Part shown: one piece after another, positions 1 through 9,010 of the stretch | How positions within the stretch are numbered: position 1 is the stretch's first letter | How the letters are laid out: the number at the start of each line of letters is the position of its first letter | Source of the DNA: an uncultured Chlorobiales bacterium | Lineage (GTDB): Bacteria > Bacteroidota > Chlorobiia > Chlorobiales > Chlorobiaceae | Direction: 5' to 3' | Length of the DNA stretch: 64,000 nucleotides | Assembly (NCBI GenBank): GCA_903929135.1 | Contig: CAIYTH010000048.1 | Location: 149,149-213,148, forward strand | Position numbers and translations under genes: made by a program | The notes under the pieces: generated by a model | Databases searched by the model: none | What the model saw: the letters and a program-made list of their open reading frames with translations, nothing else | What the model was told of the DNA's origin: nothing

Positions 1-1
1 G

Positions 2-388
2 CTGCCCTATCCCGACGCAGAGCAGATGTTCAGGAGAATGGTGTTCAACGTGGCGGCACGCAACTGCGACGACCACACAAAAAACTTTGCTTTCCTGCTG
101 AAGAGAGATGGCGAATGGGAACTGGCGCCAGCGTATGATATGTGCCATGCCTTTCAGCCCGATCATCGGTGGGTAAGCCAGCATGCCCTGAGCGTCAACG
201 GAAAACGAGCGGACATTACCAGAGCAGACCTTCTGATCGTCGGCAAATCCATAAAATTCAAAAAAGCGGCAGAGGCGATCGACGAAATCAATGCAACGGT
301 CACCCAATGGAAAAAGTATGCCGACGAAGTCGACGTTTCACCCCTGTTACGGGACCAGATCGCCAAAACCCTTGTCCACCTGGGATAA
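2..388 (+). CDS. HipA-like serine/threonine kinase, C-terminal part (5' end outside window)
   Basis: The reading frame is open from base 2, so the gene begins before the window; the ATG at 26 is internal. The visible part carries the HipA C-terminal kinase signature: an N-x-D-D-H-x-K-N catalytic loop (NCDDHTKN) followed about 20 residues later by LAPAYDM, which matches the metal-binding Asp segment of HipA. HipA proteins are the toxin kinases of hipBA toxin-antitoxin modules and phosphorylate glutamyl-tRNA synthetase or related targets. The antitoxin would lie upstream and cannot be seen. The gene ends normally with TAA and is followed by a poorly coding stretch. Family is fairly sure; activity cannot be judged from this fragment. 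Confidence 0.8.
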   Translation: MPYPDAEQMFRRMVFNVAARNCDDHTKNFAFLLKRDGEWELAPAYDMCHAFQPDHRWVSQHALSVNGKRADITRADLLIVGKSIKFKKAAEAIDEINATVTQWKKYADEVDVSPLLRDQIAKTLVHLG

Positions 389-834
389 TGCTTCAGAGCA
401 ATCCGGGTAGATTGAGCGCAACTCCGCTCCCCTCCTCTGCTGCGGTTCAATCATCAGGCCCGCCTGCAAAACCTGGCGTACCCAGGATTACCTTTATCCT
501 GCCAGCCTGATTCTTCAGCGTTCACTCCTGCATTCCCTCCCGGGCCTGGCTCCAGCGTATCAGGTGACGTATCATCGCCGCATGATACAGTGTACAGTTT
601 TGCATCACCCACGGCGAGCAATGCCTCAAAACTGCGCCGCATCTGACCCCGGCGCAAGTCCATAACTCCAATATATTATAGGTAATACGGGCCATGGCAT
701 TCGCCAGCTCTCGTTCTGGCATAGTATTTGAAGAATTATAGGTGAAATCCGAGGTTGACGTACAGCTATGATCCCAGGTCAAACCGATGTAATCAGAACA
801 TTCAGTACCGGACACAACCGAATAGGAGGCTAAA
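389..834. other. Non-coding stretch between hipA-like gene and IS remnant
   Basis: No ORF here has a convincing family match, start site or codon pattern. The short ORFs on both strands overlap one another and look random. A good ribosome-binding site (TAGGAGG, about 824-830) closes the stretch and serves the small ORF at 835. The region may be decayed mobile DNA, but I see no terminal inverted repeats. Confidence 0.4.
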
Positions 835-1023
835 ATGAAAACGAAGAGCTACACCATGGAACCGGTCACAGTTAACCGGAATCATCCTCAATCAAGAGTA
901 CCGGTCAGCGATCCTCACCGGCTCAAGAAGCTTCAGGAGGAAAACAATCGCCTGGAGAAACTGGTTGCGGAACTTTTGCTTGACAACAAGTTGCTCAGGG
1001 AACTCTCATTATCCTACTGGTAA
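835..1023 (+). pseudogene. Small protein resembling the C-terminal leucine-zipper part of IS3-family OrfA
   Basis: This 62-residue ORF is preceded by a strong ribosome-binding site (TAGGAGGC). Residues 30-57 read LKKLQEENNRLEKLVAELLL and onward, the heptad-like coiled coil that follows the helix-turn-helix in IS3/IS911 OrfA proteins. The first 29 residues do not look like the OrfA HTH, and no OrfB (DDE transposase) follows. It is therefore probably a truncated or rearranged transposase fragment, although the intact start signals leave room for an expressed small coiled-coil protein. No flanking terminal repeats were found by eye. Confidence 0.5.
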
Positions 1024-1383
1024 CACTGTAAGGTGAGCGGACCCAACATCATGCCTGGGATCCGCTTGCCCGGACAGGTCCGCTGAAAAGGTGAAGATAC
1101 GATGCCGAAACATCGGCATCGAATTTCCTGAAGGCGGCCATACCTCCGTTACCACTCTCTTCAATTCCCCGCCGGCCCCTGGCAGGAAACCCATCAGAAC
1201 AACGCAGGCTGCGTGAGCTTCATCGGATGACACTCCGGACTGAGAGCCCATCCTTTCTTCATTGCAGGAGTCCGGTGGTTGCCCTTCCGGCAGCCAACAC
1301 CTATATTATGCAGATTTCTCAAAGGCCCCCCAATCAAGCCTGTCCTGTGCTTAGGGCACAACCAGGCAAGAGATTCATCTGAC
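1024..1383. other. Non-coding stretch upstream of DUF481 gene
   Basis: No supported gene. The downstream frame can be extended to a TTG at 1279, but residues before the ATG at 1384 do not resemble a signal peptide, whereas the ATG start gives one directly. This stretch probably holds the DUF481 promoter and possibly the end of the mobile-element remnant. Confidence 0.4.
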
Positions 1384-2403
1384 ATGCTTCATCGGACTCG
1401 ACGTACGAAACCAGCCTTCATCACGCTCATGCTGCTGGCACCATTTGTTGCAGCCAGCGCAAAAGAGACCGTCATCATGGACAATGGCGACCGGCTCAAC
1501 GGCCGTGTGCTGAACATGAGCAACGGCATCCTCGAGTTCGAGACCGCCTATGCCGGCAAGCTCAGGATCGAATGGCCCCATGTTCGTGAAATCCGGTCGG
1601 ACAGCTCGTTCGACGTGCTCCTGAAGGGCAACGAGATTGCGGCCGTCAAGGAACTCAAACAGGAAAACGGAGAGGTGGTGCTGGACAGCAGGATTGAACC
1701 TGCCGGGCACGTGCTGAAGCTCAACCCTGCGGCCTGGGAACTCGGCAAGTCCTCATGGTTCAGCGGTGAAATCGACGCCGCGTTCAAACTCGAGCGGGGA
1801 AACACACACGAAAACCGCTCCGATGTCATGGGCAAACTCGAATGGAAAAAGGCCCATCACCGTATACGGCTCGGCGGAGAACTAGAATACGGCAGAACCG
1901 ACGGTACGGTCAACAGTGACCGGTGGTCCATCGAAACCTCCTACGATACCACTGACGCCAGGCGGCTCTATTATGGTGCAAGAACCTCACTGAAATCCGA
2001 CGAGCTGGGCGACCTGAATCTCCGATGGACAGCAGGCCCGCATGTGGGCTACCGCTTCATCGACACCTCCCGGTCCAGACTCTCTGTGGAAAGCGGCCTG
2101 GAATACACCGCGGAACATTACCGGATGGTTCAGGTGGACCGTTTTATTGCAGAATCGTGGAGGATCGAGTTCACCCGGTTCCTCATCCCGGACAGGCTGG
2201 AACTGTATCACCGGGACAACGGGCTGGTCAGCCTGGGCGGTGTCGGAGGGTTTTCATTCGAAAGCTGGAACGGCGTGAAACTCCCGATCAGCGGAGGGCT
2301 GAACACCAGCGCCGAAATCAAGACCTCATACAACGGCGACGCTCCGCCTGACGCGATGAAGTGGGATGTCGTCTACCGGCTGAAGATAGGTTACCAGTGG
2401 TGA
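1384..2403 (+). CDS. DUF481 (YdiY-like) outer-membrane beta-barrel protein
   Basis: The 339-residue protein begins with a signal peptide (hydrophobic TLMLLAPFVAASA, cleavage near AKE). Residues about 25-75 form a small SH3/LSm-like segment (MDNGDRLNGRVLNMSNGILEFE). From about residue 115 there are alternating amphipathic beta strands (LGGELEYGRTDG, YYGARTSLKSDEL, AGPHVGYRFI) ending in a C-terminal aromatic (GYQW), as expected for an outer-membrane barrel. DUF481 proteins are outer-membrane proteins of unknown function. The start was set at the ATG that gives the signal peptide rather than the upstream TTG. It is a lone gene, convergent with the acid-phosphatase gene. Confidence 0.8.
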   Translation: MLHRTRRTKPAFITLMLLAPFVAASAKETVIMDNGDRLNGRVLNMSNGILEFETAYAGKLRIEWPHVREIRSDSSFDVLLKGNEIAAVKELKQENGEVVLDSRIEPAGHVLKLNPAAWELGKSSWFSGEIDAAFKLERGNTHENRSDVMGKLEWKKAHHRIRLGGELEYGRTDGTVNSDRWSIETSYDTTDARRLYYGARTSLKSDELGDLNLRWTAGPHVGYRFIDTSRSRLSVESGLEYTAEHYRMVQVDRFIAESWRIEFTRFLIPDRLELYHRDNGLVSLGGVGGFSFESWNGVKLPISGGLNTSAEIKTSYNGDAPPDAMKWDVVYRLKIGYQW

Positions 2404-2476
2404 GCATACCGGGCAGGGTATAAAGACCTCCGTTTCACGATCCCCTGGCCCACATGGCACCGAATTGAAACTCCTG

Positions 2477-3127
2477 TCAGTTCTCCGAATTGATCAGCAC
2501 CTCTTCCCCGAGCTTTCCGACCTTCTCGTACGATGTCCTGTTGGTGGATAAAGGTGAGCGGAGCACCCGGACGGGTCGTGCGCTGGCCTTGATCGCCTGC
2601 TCAATGTCCGAATCGGCGTCGCCGTAATAGATCGTCACCTGTTTCGCCGATATGGATGGGGCTTTGGGCTGGTTGCAGGTGAAGACGACGTCGGGCCTGG
2701 TGATGTTGAAGCTCTGCATCAGGATCTTCGGAACGGTTGACACCTTCGAACTGTCGCGAGCCGTGATGAAGACCACCTTGTCCCCCCTTTGGGTGTGCAT
2801 CCTGACCAGGGCGCTGCCGGATGCCTTCGGAAGACTGAAGTTGTCGAACTCTCCGTTCATGTCGTTCCAGAATTTCGGCGAACTCAACGGGGCTGAACCG
2901 TATCTGTTCCTGCCGTCAGGCCCGTCGTGGTTCGTCATTCCGTAATAGAAACCGGGGCTGGAAAAAAGAACCGTGTCGTCGATATCGAATCCTGCGATTA
3001 CCGGAGTGGCAGGGAGTGATGCCCTGATCTGGTCTACGGTGACGTATCTGACGGATTGCGTGCTCGAGCAGGCGGTTGCCGTCGCCAGGTAAACAAGGAC
3101 AATTGCCGCCCTGATGTATCTGGTCAT
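2477..3127 (-). CDS. Class B (AphA-like) acid phosphatase, predicted lipoprotein
   Basis: This 216-residue protein has a signal peptide ending in a lipobox (ATAC, Cys20), so it is probably lipid-anchored. The HAD nucleophile motif FDIDDTVLFSS (Asp48 and Asp50) has the form typical of class B non-specific acid phosphatases such as AphA. It is followed by FYYGMTNHDG, the threonine motif VVFITARD, and the acidic motif YYGDADSDI. The family hydrolyses organic phosphomonoesters in the periplasm. The ATG at 3127 was chosen over the one at 3142 because GAAGGGGGG lies directly upstream of it. It may be transcribed with the two minus-strand genes upstream, though the gaps of 60-90 bp allow separate promoters. 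Confidence 0.8.
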   Translation of the reverse strand: MTRYIRAAIVLVYLATATACSSTQSVRYVTVDQIRASLPATPVIAGFDIDDTVLFSSPGFYYGMTNHDGPDGRNRYGSAPLSSPKFWNDMNGEFDNFSLPKASGSALVRMHTQRGDKVVFITARDSSKVSTVPKILMQSFNITRPDVVFTCNQPKAPSISAKQVTIYYGDADSDIEQAIKASARPVRVLRSPLSTNRTSYEKVGKLGEEVLINSEN

Positions 3128-3217
3128 GATTCCCCCCTTCAATGAATAGTGGTGAAAGCAACTTCAGGAGCGAACAATCAGCTGAAAGACGAGACGACTG
3201 GCAACCGGAGAAGCCCC

Positions 3218-3625
3218 TCAGGCCTCTATCAATCCCTGCTTGACGAGGAAGCGTCTTTCCATGGTCACAAACAGGGAGATCGCGAGGAAATGAATGAAGA
3301 CGACAATACCGAGCATGAGCGCGATCGGACCCGGTTGCGGGACCCGACCGGAAAACAATATTGACGGAAAAACCGAAAGCACGACCTGAATGACGAAGTC
3401 GATCGCCAGCATGCCCAGGATGACCCTCGTTTTCTCCTCTTTTGAAAAATACCGTCCATTACTCTTCGCAAATTGCCTGCTGACGAGGGTGATGGCTCCG
3501 AACAGCAACGCCGCGTCCAGTCCGACGAAGTTCTCGAGTCGAAGAAGGACGAGAACAATCCATGCGACAATGATGAGTCCGATATAGAACAGGCAAAAAC
3601 GAAGCAGCAGATTCGGTACGGTCAT
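3218..3625 (-). CDS. Small integral membrane protein (ABZJ_00895-like)
   Basis: The 135-residue protein has about four hydrophobic segments: FCLFYIGLIIVAWIVLVLL, AALLFGAITLVS, VILGMLAIDFVIQVVLSV and IALMLGIVVFIHFLAISLFV. A short cytosolic-looking stretch with the pattern GRYFSKEEKTR lies between segments two and three. The arrangement resembles the ABZJ_00895 family of four-helix proteins of unknown function; that assignment is from memory of the pattern and moderate in confidence. The ATG at 3625 was preferred to 3679 because the longer form adds a polar leader and lacks a better ribosome-binding site. Function unknown. Confidence 0.6.
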   Translation of the reverse strand: MTVPNLLLRFCLFYIGLIIVAWIVLVLLRLENFVGLDAALLFGAITLVSRQFAKSNGRYFSKEEKTRVILGMLAIDFVIQVVLSVFPSILFSGRVPQPGPIALMLGIVVFIHFLAISLFVTMERRFLVKQGLIEA

Positions 3626-3689
3626 CGGGAACTCCGGAATGGTGTTGCATGGAACAGCTCGAACAAGGCGGAACGGCAATGTTCAAGGA

Positions 3690-4379
3690 TCACCTCGTGC
3701 GCCAGCCGTTGCTGGTCAGGACGAGCATAGTCTCCTTTTCGGCCTGAAGTGATTCATCGAAATACTTGTTGAGGGTGGACGACCACTCCGGAACATCTTC
3801 CATTCTGGCCTTGTATCTCACGCTGGTGATTTTCATGCCGTTCGACTCCCCCGGTTCGGTCCATTCGATGATCCTGTCGACTCCCGGTTTGCCGCAATAG
3901 AAGGCATAGACCAGAGATCCGCCGCTCCTGACCGGCTTCGCGAAACGCAGTTTGGCCGACTTGAACAGATAGATGTCGTTCGGAAAATCGAAGAGGCCCT
4001 GCCCGGTATAAAAGGCATTCATCCACGGAATGACGATCCCTTTTTTTGAAAGGTCGTCGAGGAGAAGTTCCCGCTTCCTGTCGCCGAACAACAACTTCGG
4101 GACTTTCAGATAGTGGTCCCCGGTCTCGAATCGCTGCTCGATCTTCGCCAGCCGGTGACCGCCATGGCCGCCGTTGAATTCGGCGACGGACATCTCTTCG
4201 AGACTGATGAATATGGAATCGGCAATCGCCGTGTTGATCGCTTCGGTGAAGTTCGTCCTGTTCGGCGCTTTCGGGTCCGAGCAACCTGCCATACCTGCCA
4301 GGGCAGCCAGCACCAGGAGCACAGAAAGTGAGAACCGGCTGAACGACCGTCCGGAGTTTAGAGCAAAGAATGGCTTCAT
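3690..4379 (-). CDS. Predicted lipoprotein of unknown function
   Basis: I do not recognise a family. The 229-residue protein begins with basic residues and a hydrophobic segment (SVLLVLAALAGMAGC) ending in a lipobox (GMAGC followed by SD), so it is probably an envelope lipoprotein. The mature part is mixed alpha/beta without repeats or transmembrane segments. The ATG at 4379 was chosen because the 12-residue extension to 4415 would bury the signal peptide behind a charged leader. It is first in a run of three minus-strand envelope genes. Confidence 0.65.
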   Translation of the reverse strand: MKPFFALNSGRSFSRFSLSVLLVLAALAGMAGCSDPKAPNRTNFTEAINTAIADSIFISLEEMSVAEFNGGHGGHRLAKIEQRFETGDHYLKVPKLLFGDRKRELLLDDLSKKGIVIPWMNAFYTGQGLFDFPNDIYLFKSAKLRFAKPVRSGGSLVYAFYCGKPGVDRIIEWTEPGESNGMKITSVRYKARMEDVPEWSSTLNKYFDESLQAEKETMLVLTSNGWRTR

Positions 4380-4494
4380 GATGATCGTGTGTCTTGTTGA
4401 CTTCTGAAACCGCAAAACCCTGGGTTACTGAATTATACCACAATCGGGAGGTCGTTACAACTCGAACGGCAAGTCCGACGGGTCTCCCCGGCGG

Positions 4495-5193
4495 CTATTT
4501 GTCGGGACAGCATGACGAGTCGATAAACAGGCTGTAAAAGGCCTTCGCACCGCCCTCCGCATGCCCGCCCTTCATCGCATCGTACGCCCTCTTTTCAACG
4601 TTGCTGCCGATAGCAGCCTCGACGCCCGGCATGGTAAGCGTCCTGAACATTTCGTCCATTTTTTCAGCGGGGTACGGCATGTTGTTGTCAAGCCACCAGG
4701 TCATGAGGGAGAGCAAGGTACTGACCAGATAGTGGGCCGTCACGTCGACTGGGACCGGCAGCGATTTCCTTTTCCTGACAAGTTCCCCCAGGGGCGGGAG
4801 CAGCAGGCCGGTGAGATAGCGGTGCAGGTATTTCAGGATCATCTCGCCGCTCTGCCTCCCCGCGATTGCCCTGTAGAGGCGGTGATGCTGGCCGGTGTGA
4901 CGAAAGAGCTCCAGGACGATGTTGACGTCAGGATCGCTGCCGCTCCGCCGTGATGCCAGCAGGGCTTCCTGCTGCTGCTCGAACAGCGTGCGCAGATGCT
5001 CGAAGCTGGAGAGCAGCAGTTCGTCCTTGTCACGGTAGTGGGCATAGAAGGTCGATCGCCCCACGTCCGCGCGATCGAGGATATCCTGAACCGTGATCTT
5101 CTCATATCCCTGTTCTACTATCAGCGCCATGAGCGCCTCCTGCATCAGCTTTCGAGAGCGGCTGATTCGCCGGTCTTCCCTTCTTTCTTTCAT
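4495..5193 (-). CDS. TetR/AcrR-family transcriptional regulator
   Basis: The 232-residue protein has a TetR-type DNA-binding domain at residues about 8-55: RKLMQEALMALIVEQGYEKI, then TVQDILDRADVGRSTFYAHY, a textbook TetR helix-turn-helix with the STFYAHY recognition helix. The rest is helical, as expected for the ligand/dimerisation domain. It is divergent from the arsenite methyltransferase gene, and the 160-bp gap holds an inverted repeat (CGGACATT / AATGTCCG), so it probably controls arsM and itself. The ATG at 5193 is used; the frame could extend to a TTG at 5217. The inducer is unknown. Regulation of arsM by TetR rather than ArsR would be less usual. Confidence 0.9.
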   Translation of the reverse strand: MKERREDRRISRSRKLMQEALMALIVEQGYEKITVQDILDRADVGRSTFYAHYRDKDELLLSSFEHLRTLFEQQQEALLASRRSGSDPDVNIVLELFRHTGQHHRLYRAIAGRQSGEMILKYLHRYLTGLLLPPLGELVRKRKSLPVPVDVTAHYLVSTLLSLMTWWLDNNMPYPAEKMDEMFRTLTMPGVEAAIGSNVEKRAYDAMKGGHAEGGAKAFYSLFIDSSCCPDK

Positions 5194-5239
5194 AAATCCG
5201 CTCTTTTCGGCTGACAAAACAGGCCGGGCTGTTCATTAA

Positions 5240-5313
5240 CGGACATTTCCCGGAACATTGATTGTTGACTGCTCCTCAGAATGTACCTATTTTTTTATCG
5301 AACACAATGTCCG
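5240..5313. promoter_or_regulatory. Inverted repeat in the TetR-arsM divergent promoter region
   Basis: CGGACATT at 5240-5247 and its exact complement AATGTCCG at 5306-5313 flank an AT-rich core with a T-run. A further GGAACATTG lies at 5251-5259. The position between the divergent genes fits TetR operator half-sites, but the arms are far apart, so they may be two separate operators. Confidence 0.4.
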
Positions 5314-5353
5314 CTATTAAACGAATTGTACAACAACGAAGGAGGGTCTCGAT

Positions 5354-6190
5354 ATGGATAAGAACAGCATCACCGATGCTATCAGGAACATGTACGCTTC
5401 AACCGTGAAGCAAGGCGGATCATGCGGATGCTCCCCGAATGGCGGCAACCCGGACCCCGTTTCGATGAGGAGGGCAAGCAATGGGCTGGGATATTCGGAC
5501 GTGCAGCTGCAGAGCATCCCCGACGCATCCAATCTCGGGCTCGGCTGCGGCAATCCAGTCGCCCTTGCCGTCATCAGGAAAGGGGATGTCGTGCTTGACC
5601 TCGGTTCCGGGGCCGGCTTCGACTGTTTTCTGGCCGCAAATCTGGTCGGCGAAGAAGGGCGGGTGATCGGCGTGGACATGACGCCGGAAATGGTCGAACG
5701 GGCAACAAGGAACGCGAGCAGCAACGGGTACAGGAACGTGGAGTTCCGGCAGGGAGAGATCGAAAACCTGCCCGTAGAGAGTTCAAGCGTCGACGTCGTC
5801 ATCTCGAACTGCGTCATCAACCTTTCGACCGACAAGCCGAAGGTCTTTCAGGAGGCCCACCGCGTCCTGAAACCAGGCGGGAAACTGCTGGTTTCGGATA
5901 TCGTCCTTCTTGAAGAGCTGCCCGATTATGTGCAAGGCTCGATCGAGGCGTATGTGATGTGCATTGCTGGAGCCATCCGAAAGGAGGAGTATCTCAGGGC
6001 GATGGAGCAGGCCGGATTCGGGGAGATCTCGGTCGTCGGGGAGAGCCGCTTTCCGGCAGAGCTGGTCCTCGCGCAACCGCATCTCAGGGAAGCCGTGGAA
6101 AAGATGAAGATTCCGATGAGTGAACTTGAGCGGCTGGCAGGCAACGTCGTCAGCATGAAGGTATCGGCGAAAAAGGGTGATCACCGGTAG
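5354..6190 (+). CDS. arsM: Arsenite S-adenosylmethyltransferase
   Basis: The 278-residue protein has the SAM-binding motif I VLDLGSGAGFDCF at about residues 80-92 and the ArsM-specific block SNCVINLSTDKPKVFQEAHR (Cys153). MCIAGAI carries a second conserved Cys (Cys203), and an N-terminal Cys pair (CGC, Cys24/Cys26) is present. These cysteines correspond to the As(III)-binding set of the family. ArsM converts arsenite to methylated and volatile arsenicals in the cytoplasm. A strong ribosome-binding site (AAGGAGGG) lies 7 bp before the ATG. It is divergent from a TetR regulator that probably controls it. No other ars gene is adjacent. Confidence 0.9.
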   Translation: MDKNSITDAIRNMYASTVKQGGSCGCSPNGGNPDPVSMRRASNGLGYSDVQLQSIPDASNLGLGCGNPVALAVIRKGDVVLDLGSGAGFDCFLAANLVGEEGRVIGVDMTPEMVERATRNASSNGYRNVEFRQGEIENLPVESSSVDVVISNCVINLSTDKPKVFQEAHRVLKPGGKLLVSDIVLLEELPDYVQGSIEAYVMCIAGAIRKEEYLRAMEQAGFGEISVVGESRFPAELVLAQPHLREAVEKMKIPMSELERLAGNVVSMKVSAKKGDHR

Positions 6191-6363
6191 CCGCCTTCCC
6201 GAACATCCCGGCCGGAGAGCGAAACATCAAAACTGGAGCGACAGGGTTAACGGATTTTTCTTCATGATTTTCCTGACTGCCGGGATTGCCGCAGTGGATG
6301 AATTATGAGTATCTTTTCGCTCATAGACCCATGAACATATCCCCAAGTGAGGAGCCGCCTGCC

Positions 6364-7626
6364 ATGACCGAACATGAAGCCATCGTCGAACGCCTGAAAG
6401 CCGTCCGGAACGCAAGCCGGGGGATTGTCTCCCTCGATGAAGATGCCATCGACGGCATGCTCCGCGAACTGGCGGACAGGATTCCGGGGGCAACCGAAAC
6501 GATCCTTGCGGCCAACAGGAAGGATCTTGAACGGATGGATCCTGCAGACCCCCGTTACGACCGACTGCTTCTGAACGAGGCCCGGCTTGAATCGATCGCA
6601 TCGGATATCAGGAACGTCGCCGCCCTGCCCTCCCCACTCGACCAGTTGCTCGAGGAGCGCACGATGCCGAACGGCCTCGGGCTGAAGAAGGTAACCGTAC
6701 CCCTCGGCGTCATCGGCATCATCTACGAATCGAGGCCGAACGTGACGTTCGACGTCTTCTCGCTGTGCCTGAAATCCGGCAACGCCACCGTGCTGAAGGG
6801 CGGAAGCGACGCGGCTTTCTCGAACATCGCCATCGTGGAACTGATCCGGTCGGTCCTGCAGAATCGCGGGCTCGACCCCGACATGATCTACCTGCTGCCC
6901 GCCGAGCGCGAGGCCGCCCATATCATGCTGAACGCCGTCGGGTTCATCGACGTGATTATCCCGAGGGGGAGCCAGCAGCTCATCGATTTCGCCCGCAAGC
7001 ACTCGACCGTGCCGGTGATCGAGACCGGGGCAGGCATCGTCCACACCTATTTCGACAAAAGCGGCGACCTTGAGATGGGACGCGCGATCGTGTTCAATGC
7101 GAAGACGAGGCGGCCGAGCGTCTGCAACGCCCTCGATACACTGATCGTGCACCAGGACCGGCTCGACGACCTGTCGCTGCTGGTCGAACCGCTGGAGGAG
7201 AAGATGGTGCAGATCTTCGCCGACGAGCCTGCCTATTTCAAGCTGGCGGGAAGGTACCCGGAAGAGTTGCTGGAGATGGCAAGCCCGGAGCATTTCGGCA
7301 CGGAGTTCCTGTCGCTGAAGATGTCCATCAAAACCGTGGCAAACCTCGAGGAGGCTCTCGACCACATCGCGCGTTACAGCTCGAAGCACAGCGAGGCCGT
7401 CATCGCCGCCGACCAGGAGGTGATCGAGGCCTTCATGAAGCGGGTGGACGCGGCAGCCGTGTATGCCAACGCCTCGACGACGTTCACTGACGGGGCGCAG
7501 TTCGGCCTCGGCGCCGAGATCGGCATCAGCACCCAGAAGCTGCACGCGCGAGGCCCGATGGCCCTCAAGGAGCTTTGCAGCTATAAGTGGCTCGTCACCG
7601 GGAACGGACAGGTAAGGCCCGCCTGA
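6364..7626 (+). CDS. proA: Gamma-glutamyl phosphate reductase (glutamate-5-semialdehyde dehydrogenase)
   Basis: ProA reduces gamma-glutamyl phosphate to glutamate-5-semialdehyde with NADPH, the second step of proline synthesis. The 420-residue length is normal. Recognisable blocks are [42 protein letters not shown], the active-site cysteine in [15 protein letters not shown], and the C-terminal [15 protein letters not shown]. The start at 6364 has AGGAG at optimal distance; two upstream ATGs in frame add a non-conserved leader. The stop is one base from the lolD start, so the two are probably cotranscribed. proB is not nearby. Confidence 0.95.
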   Translation: MTEHEAIVERLKAVRNASRGIVSLDEDAIDGMLRELADRIPGATETILAANRKDLERMDPADPRYDRLLLNEARLESIASDIRNVAALPSPLDQLLEERTMPNGLGLKKVTVPLGVIGIIYESRPNVTFDVFSLCLKSGNATVLKGGSDAAFSNIAIVELIRSVLQNRGLDPDMIYLLPAEREAAHIMLNAVGFIDVIIPRGSQQLIDFARKHSTVPVIETGAGIVHTYFDKSGDLEMGRAIVFNAKTRRPSVCNALDTLIVHQDRLDDLSLLVEPLEEKMVQIFADEPAYFKLAGRYPEELLEMASPEHFGTEFLSLKMSIKTVANLEEALDHIARYSSKHSEAVIAADQEVIEAFMKRVDAAAVYANASTTFTDGAQFGLGAEIGISTQKLHARGPMALKELCSYKWLVTGNGQVRPA

Positions 7627-7627
7627 G

Positions 7628-8332
7628 ATGCTCGAAGCACGCAAGCTCGTCAAATCCTACGCGCTGCCCGGCCAGCCGCCACTGAAGATCCTGAACGGAA
7701 TCGAGCTGTCGATCGGGCCGGGCGAAATGGTGACGATCATCGGTGCGTCGGGAAGCGGCAAGACCACATTGCTGAACCTGCTGGGCACCCTCGACACCCC
7801 GGATGAAGGCGAACTGCTCTTCGATGGTACGCCCATCTTCAGGGGCAGCAAGTGCATGATGTCCAAAAAGGAGCTGGCAAGGTTCAGGAACAGGAAAATC
7901 GGTTTTGTGTTCCAGTTCCACCACCTGCTGTCGGATTTCACCGCCATCGAGAATGTGGCCATGGCTCAGTTCATCGCCACCGGCAAGCTCAAGCCTGCGA
8001 AAGAGCGGGCGGCGGTGCTGCTTGAAAGCCTGGGGCTGAAGGCCAGGCTCGACCACCTGCCTTCTGAGCTTTCCGGGGGCGAACAGCAGCGCGTGGCTAT
8101 CGCCAGGGCGCTGATGAACGAACCCGTGCTCGTGCTGGCCGACGAGCCAAGCGGCAACCTCGACAGCCGCAACAGCCGGCTTCTGTACGAGCTGATAGCA
8201 TCGCTCTGCAAGGAGCGCCGCACCTCGTTCGTGATCGTCACGCACAACGAGGAGTACGCCGCCACGGCAGACCGATGCTTGCACATGCAGGACGGCATGC
8301 TGCACGAGTGCAATAGTCGACCTGAAACCTGA
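7628..8332 (+). CDS. lolD: Lipoprotein-releasing ABC transporter ATP-binding subunit
   Basis: The 234-residue ABC ATPase has Walker A GASGSGKTT, Q-loop VFQFHHLLSDFTA, signature LSGGEQQR, Walker B VLVLADEPSGNLD and H-loop VTHN. FQFHHLLSDFTA.ENV is the LolD/MacB-subfamily pattern. LolD powers LolCE in extracting lipoproteins from the inner membrane. No LolC/E permease gene is adjacent, so its partner must be elsewhere. It starts one base after the proA stop, which suggests translational coupling. A MacB-like exporter role is the main alternative. Confidence 0.85.
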   Translation: MLEARKLVKSYALPGQPPLKILNGIELSIGPGEMVTIIGASGSGKTTLLNLLGTLDTPDEGELLFDGTPIFRGSKCMMSKKELARFRNRKIGFVFQFHHLLSDFTAIENVAMAQFIATGKLKPAKERAAVLLESLGLKARLDHLPSELSGGEQQRVAIARALMNEPVLVLADEPSGNLDSRNSRLLYELIASLCKERRTSFVIVTHNEEYAATADRCLHMQDGMLHECNSRPET

Positions 8333-8350
8333 ATTATCGCCAGCTTCCCT

Positions 8351-8929
8351 ATGCGAGTAGTCGCGTTGCTGTTGTTTACAGCCTTGACATGCATGCCTGC
8401 CCCCGGTCTGGCCGATGATGGGTATAAACAACTCTTTCAGACTGTGTCAGGACAAATTTCCATCGACGATCAGAAGGCTGTCTACCGTTCACTCGACCTG
8501 ACGTACGACGAGAAGAGGAGTACCTTCAGCTCCGAAAAACAGGGTGACTCGCTCGTTTTCGAAATCGAGGTTATGGACCTGAACCATGACGGCACACCGG
8601 AATTATTCATCAGTGGCGGCAGTACCGGCACCACTGATGCCGCCGGATGTTCTGTCTGGCTGTTCATCAGGACAAACGGGAAATATCACCAGAACCTCGG
8701 CTTTCCGGCCACCAGCTATACGATTCTTGAAGAGTCGGTGCATCATGGCTTCCCTGACATTCAATTCGGCGGGCAAGGGTTTTATGACACCATATGGCGG
8801 TGGAACGGCCATGATTACGCATACGTGCAAAGCGTTCCGATTGAGGCAAAGGAGATCGAAGAGAAAATTCGCCCGATGCTGAAGGATCATGCCGTCGATG
8901 GAGTACCATTCGACCCGACACCTGAATAA
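8351..8929 (+). CDS. Secreted protein of unknown function with an EF-hand-like DxNxDG motif
   Basis: I do not recognise a named family. The 192-residue protein starts with a signal peptide (VVALLLFTALTCMPAPGLA). It contains DLNHDGTPELFI (about residues 77-88), the calcium-binding DxNxDG loop seen in VCBS/FG-GAP-like proteins. A single copy is present, followed by a beta-rich stretch with aromatic residues (FYDTIWRWNGHDYAYV). Eighteen bases separate it from lolD, so it may be the third gene of the same transcript. A periplasmic or surface location is likely. Confidence 0.6.
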   Translation: MRVVALLLFTALTCMPAPGLADDGYKQLFQTVSGQISIDDQKAVYRSLDLTYDEKRSTFSSEKQGDSLVFEIEVMDLNHDGTPELFISGGSTGTTDAAGCSVWLFIRTNGKYHQNLGFPATSYTILEESVHHGFPDIQFGGQGFYDTIWRWNGHDYAYVQSVPIEAKEIEEKIRPMLKDHAVDGVPFDPTPE

Positions 8930-9010
8930 ACCTGAACTTCGATCATTACCTGATATGGATGTGCTGAGCAGCAATATGGCGCCTGAATCAGAAAACAGCA
9001 GGGCAGCAAG

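Noticed and set aside
6262..7653. 463-residue minus-strand ORF antisense to proA
   Set aside because: Low-complexity translation with no motif; proA on the plus strand is unambiguous.
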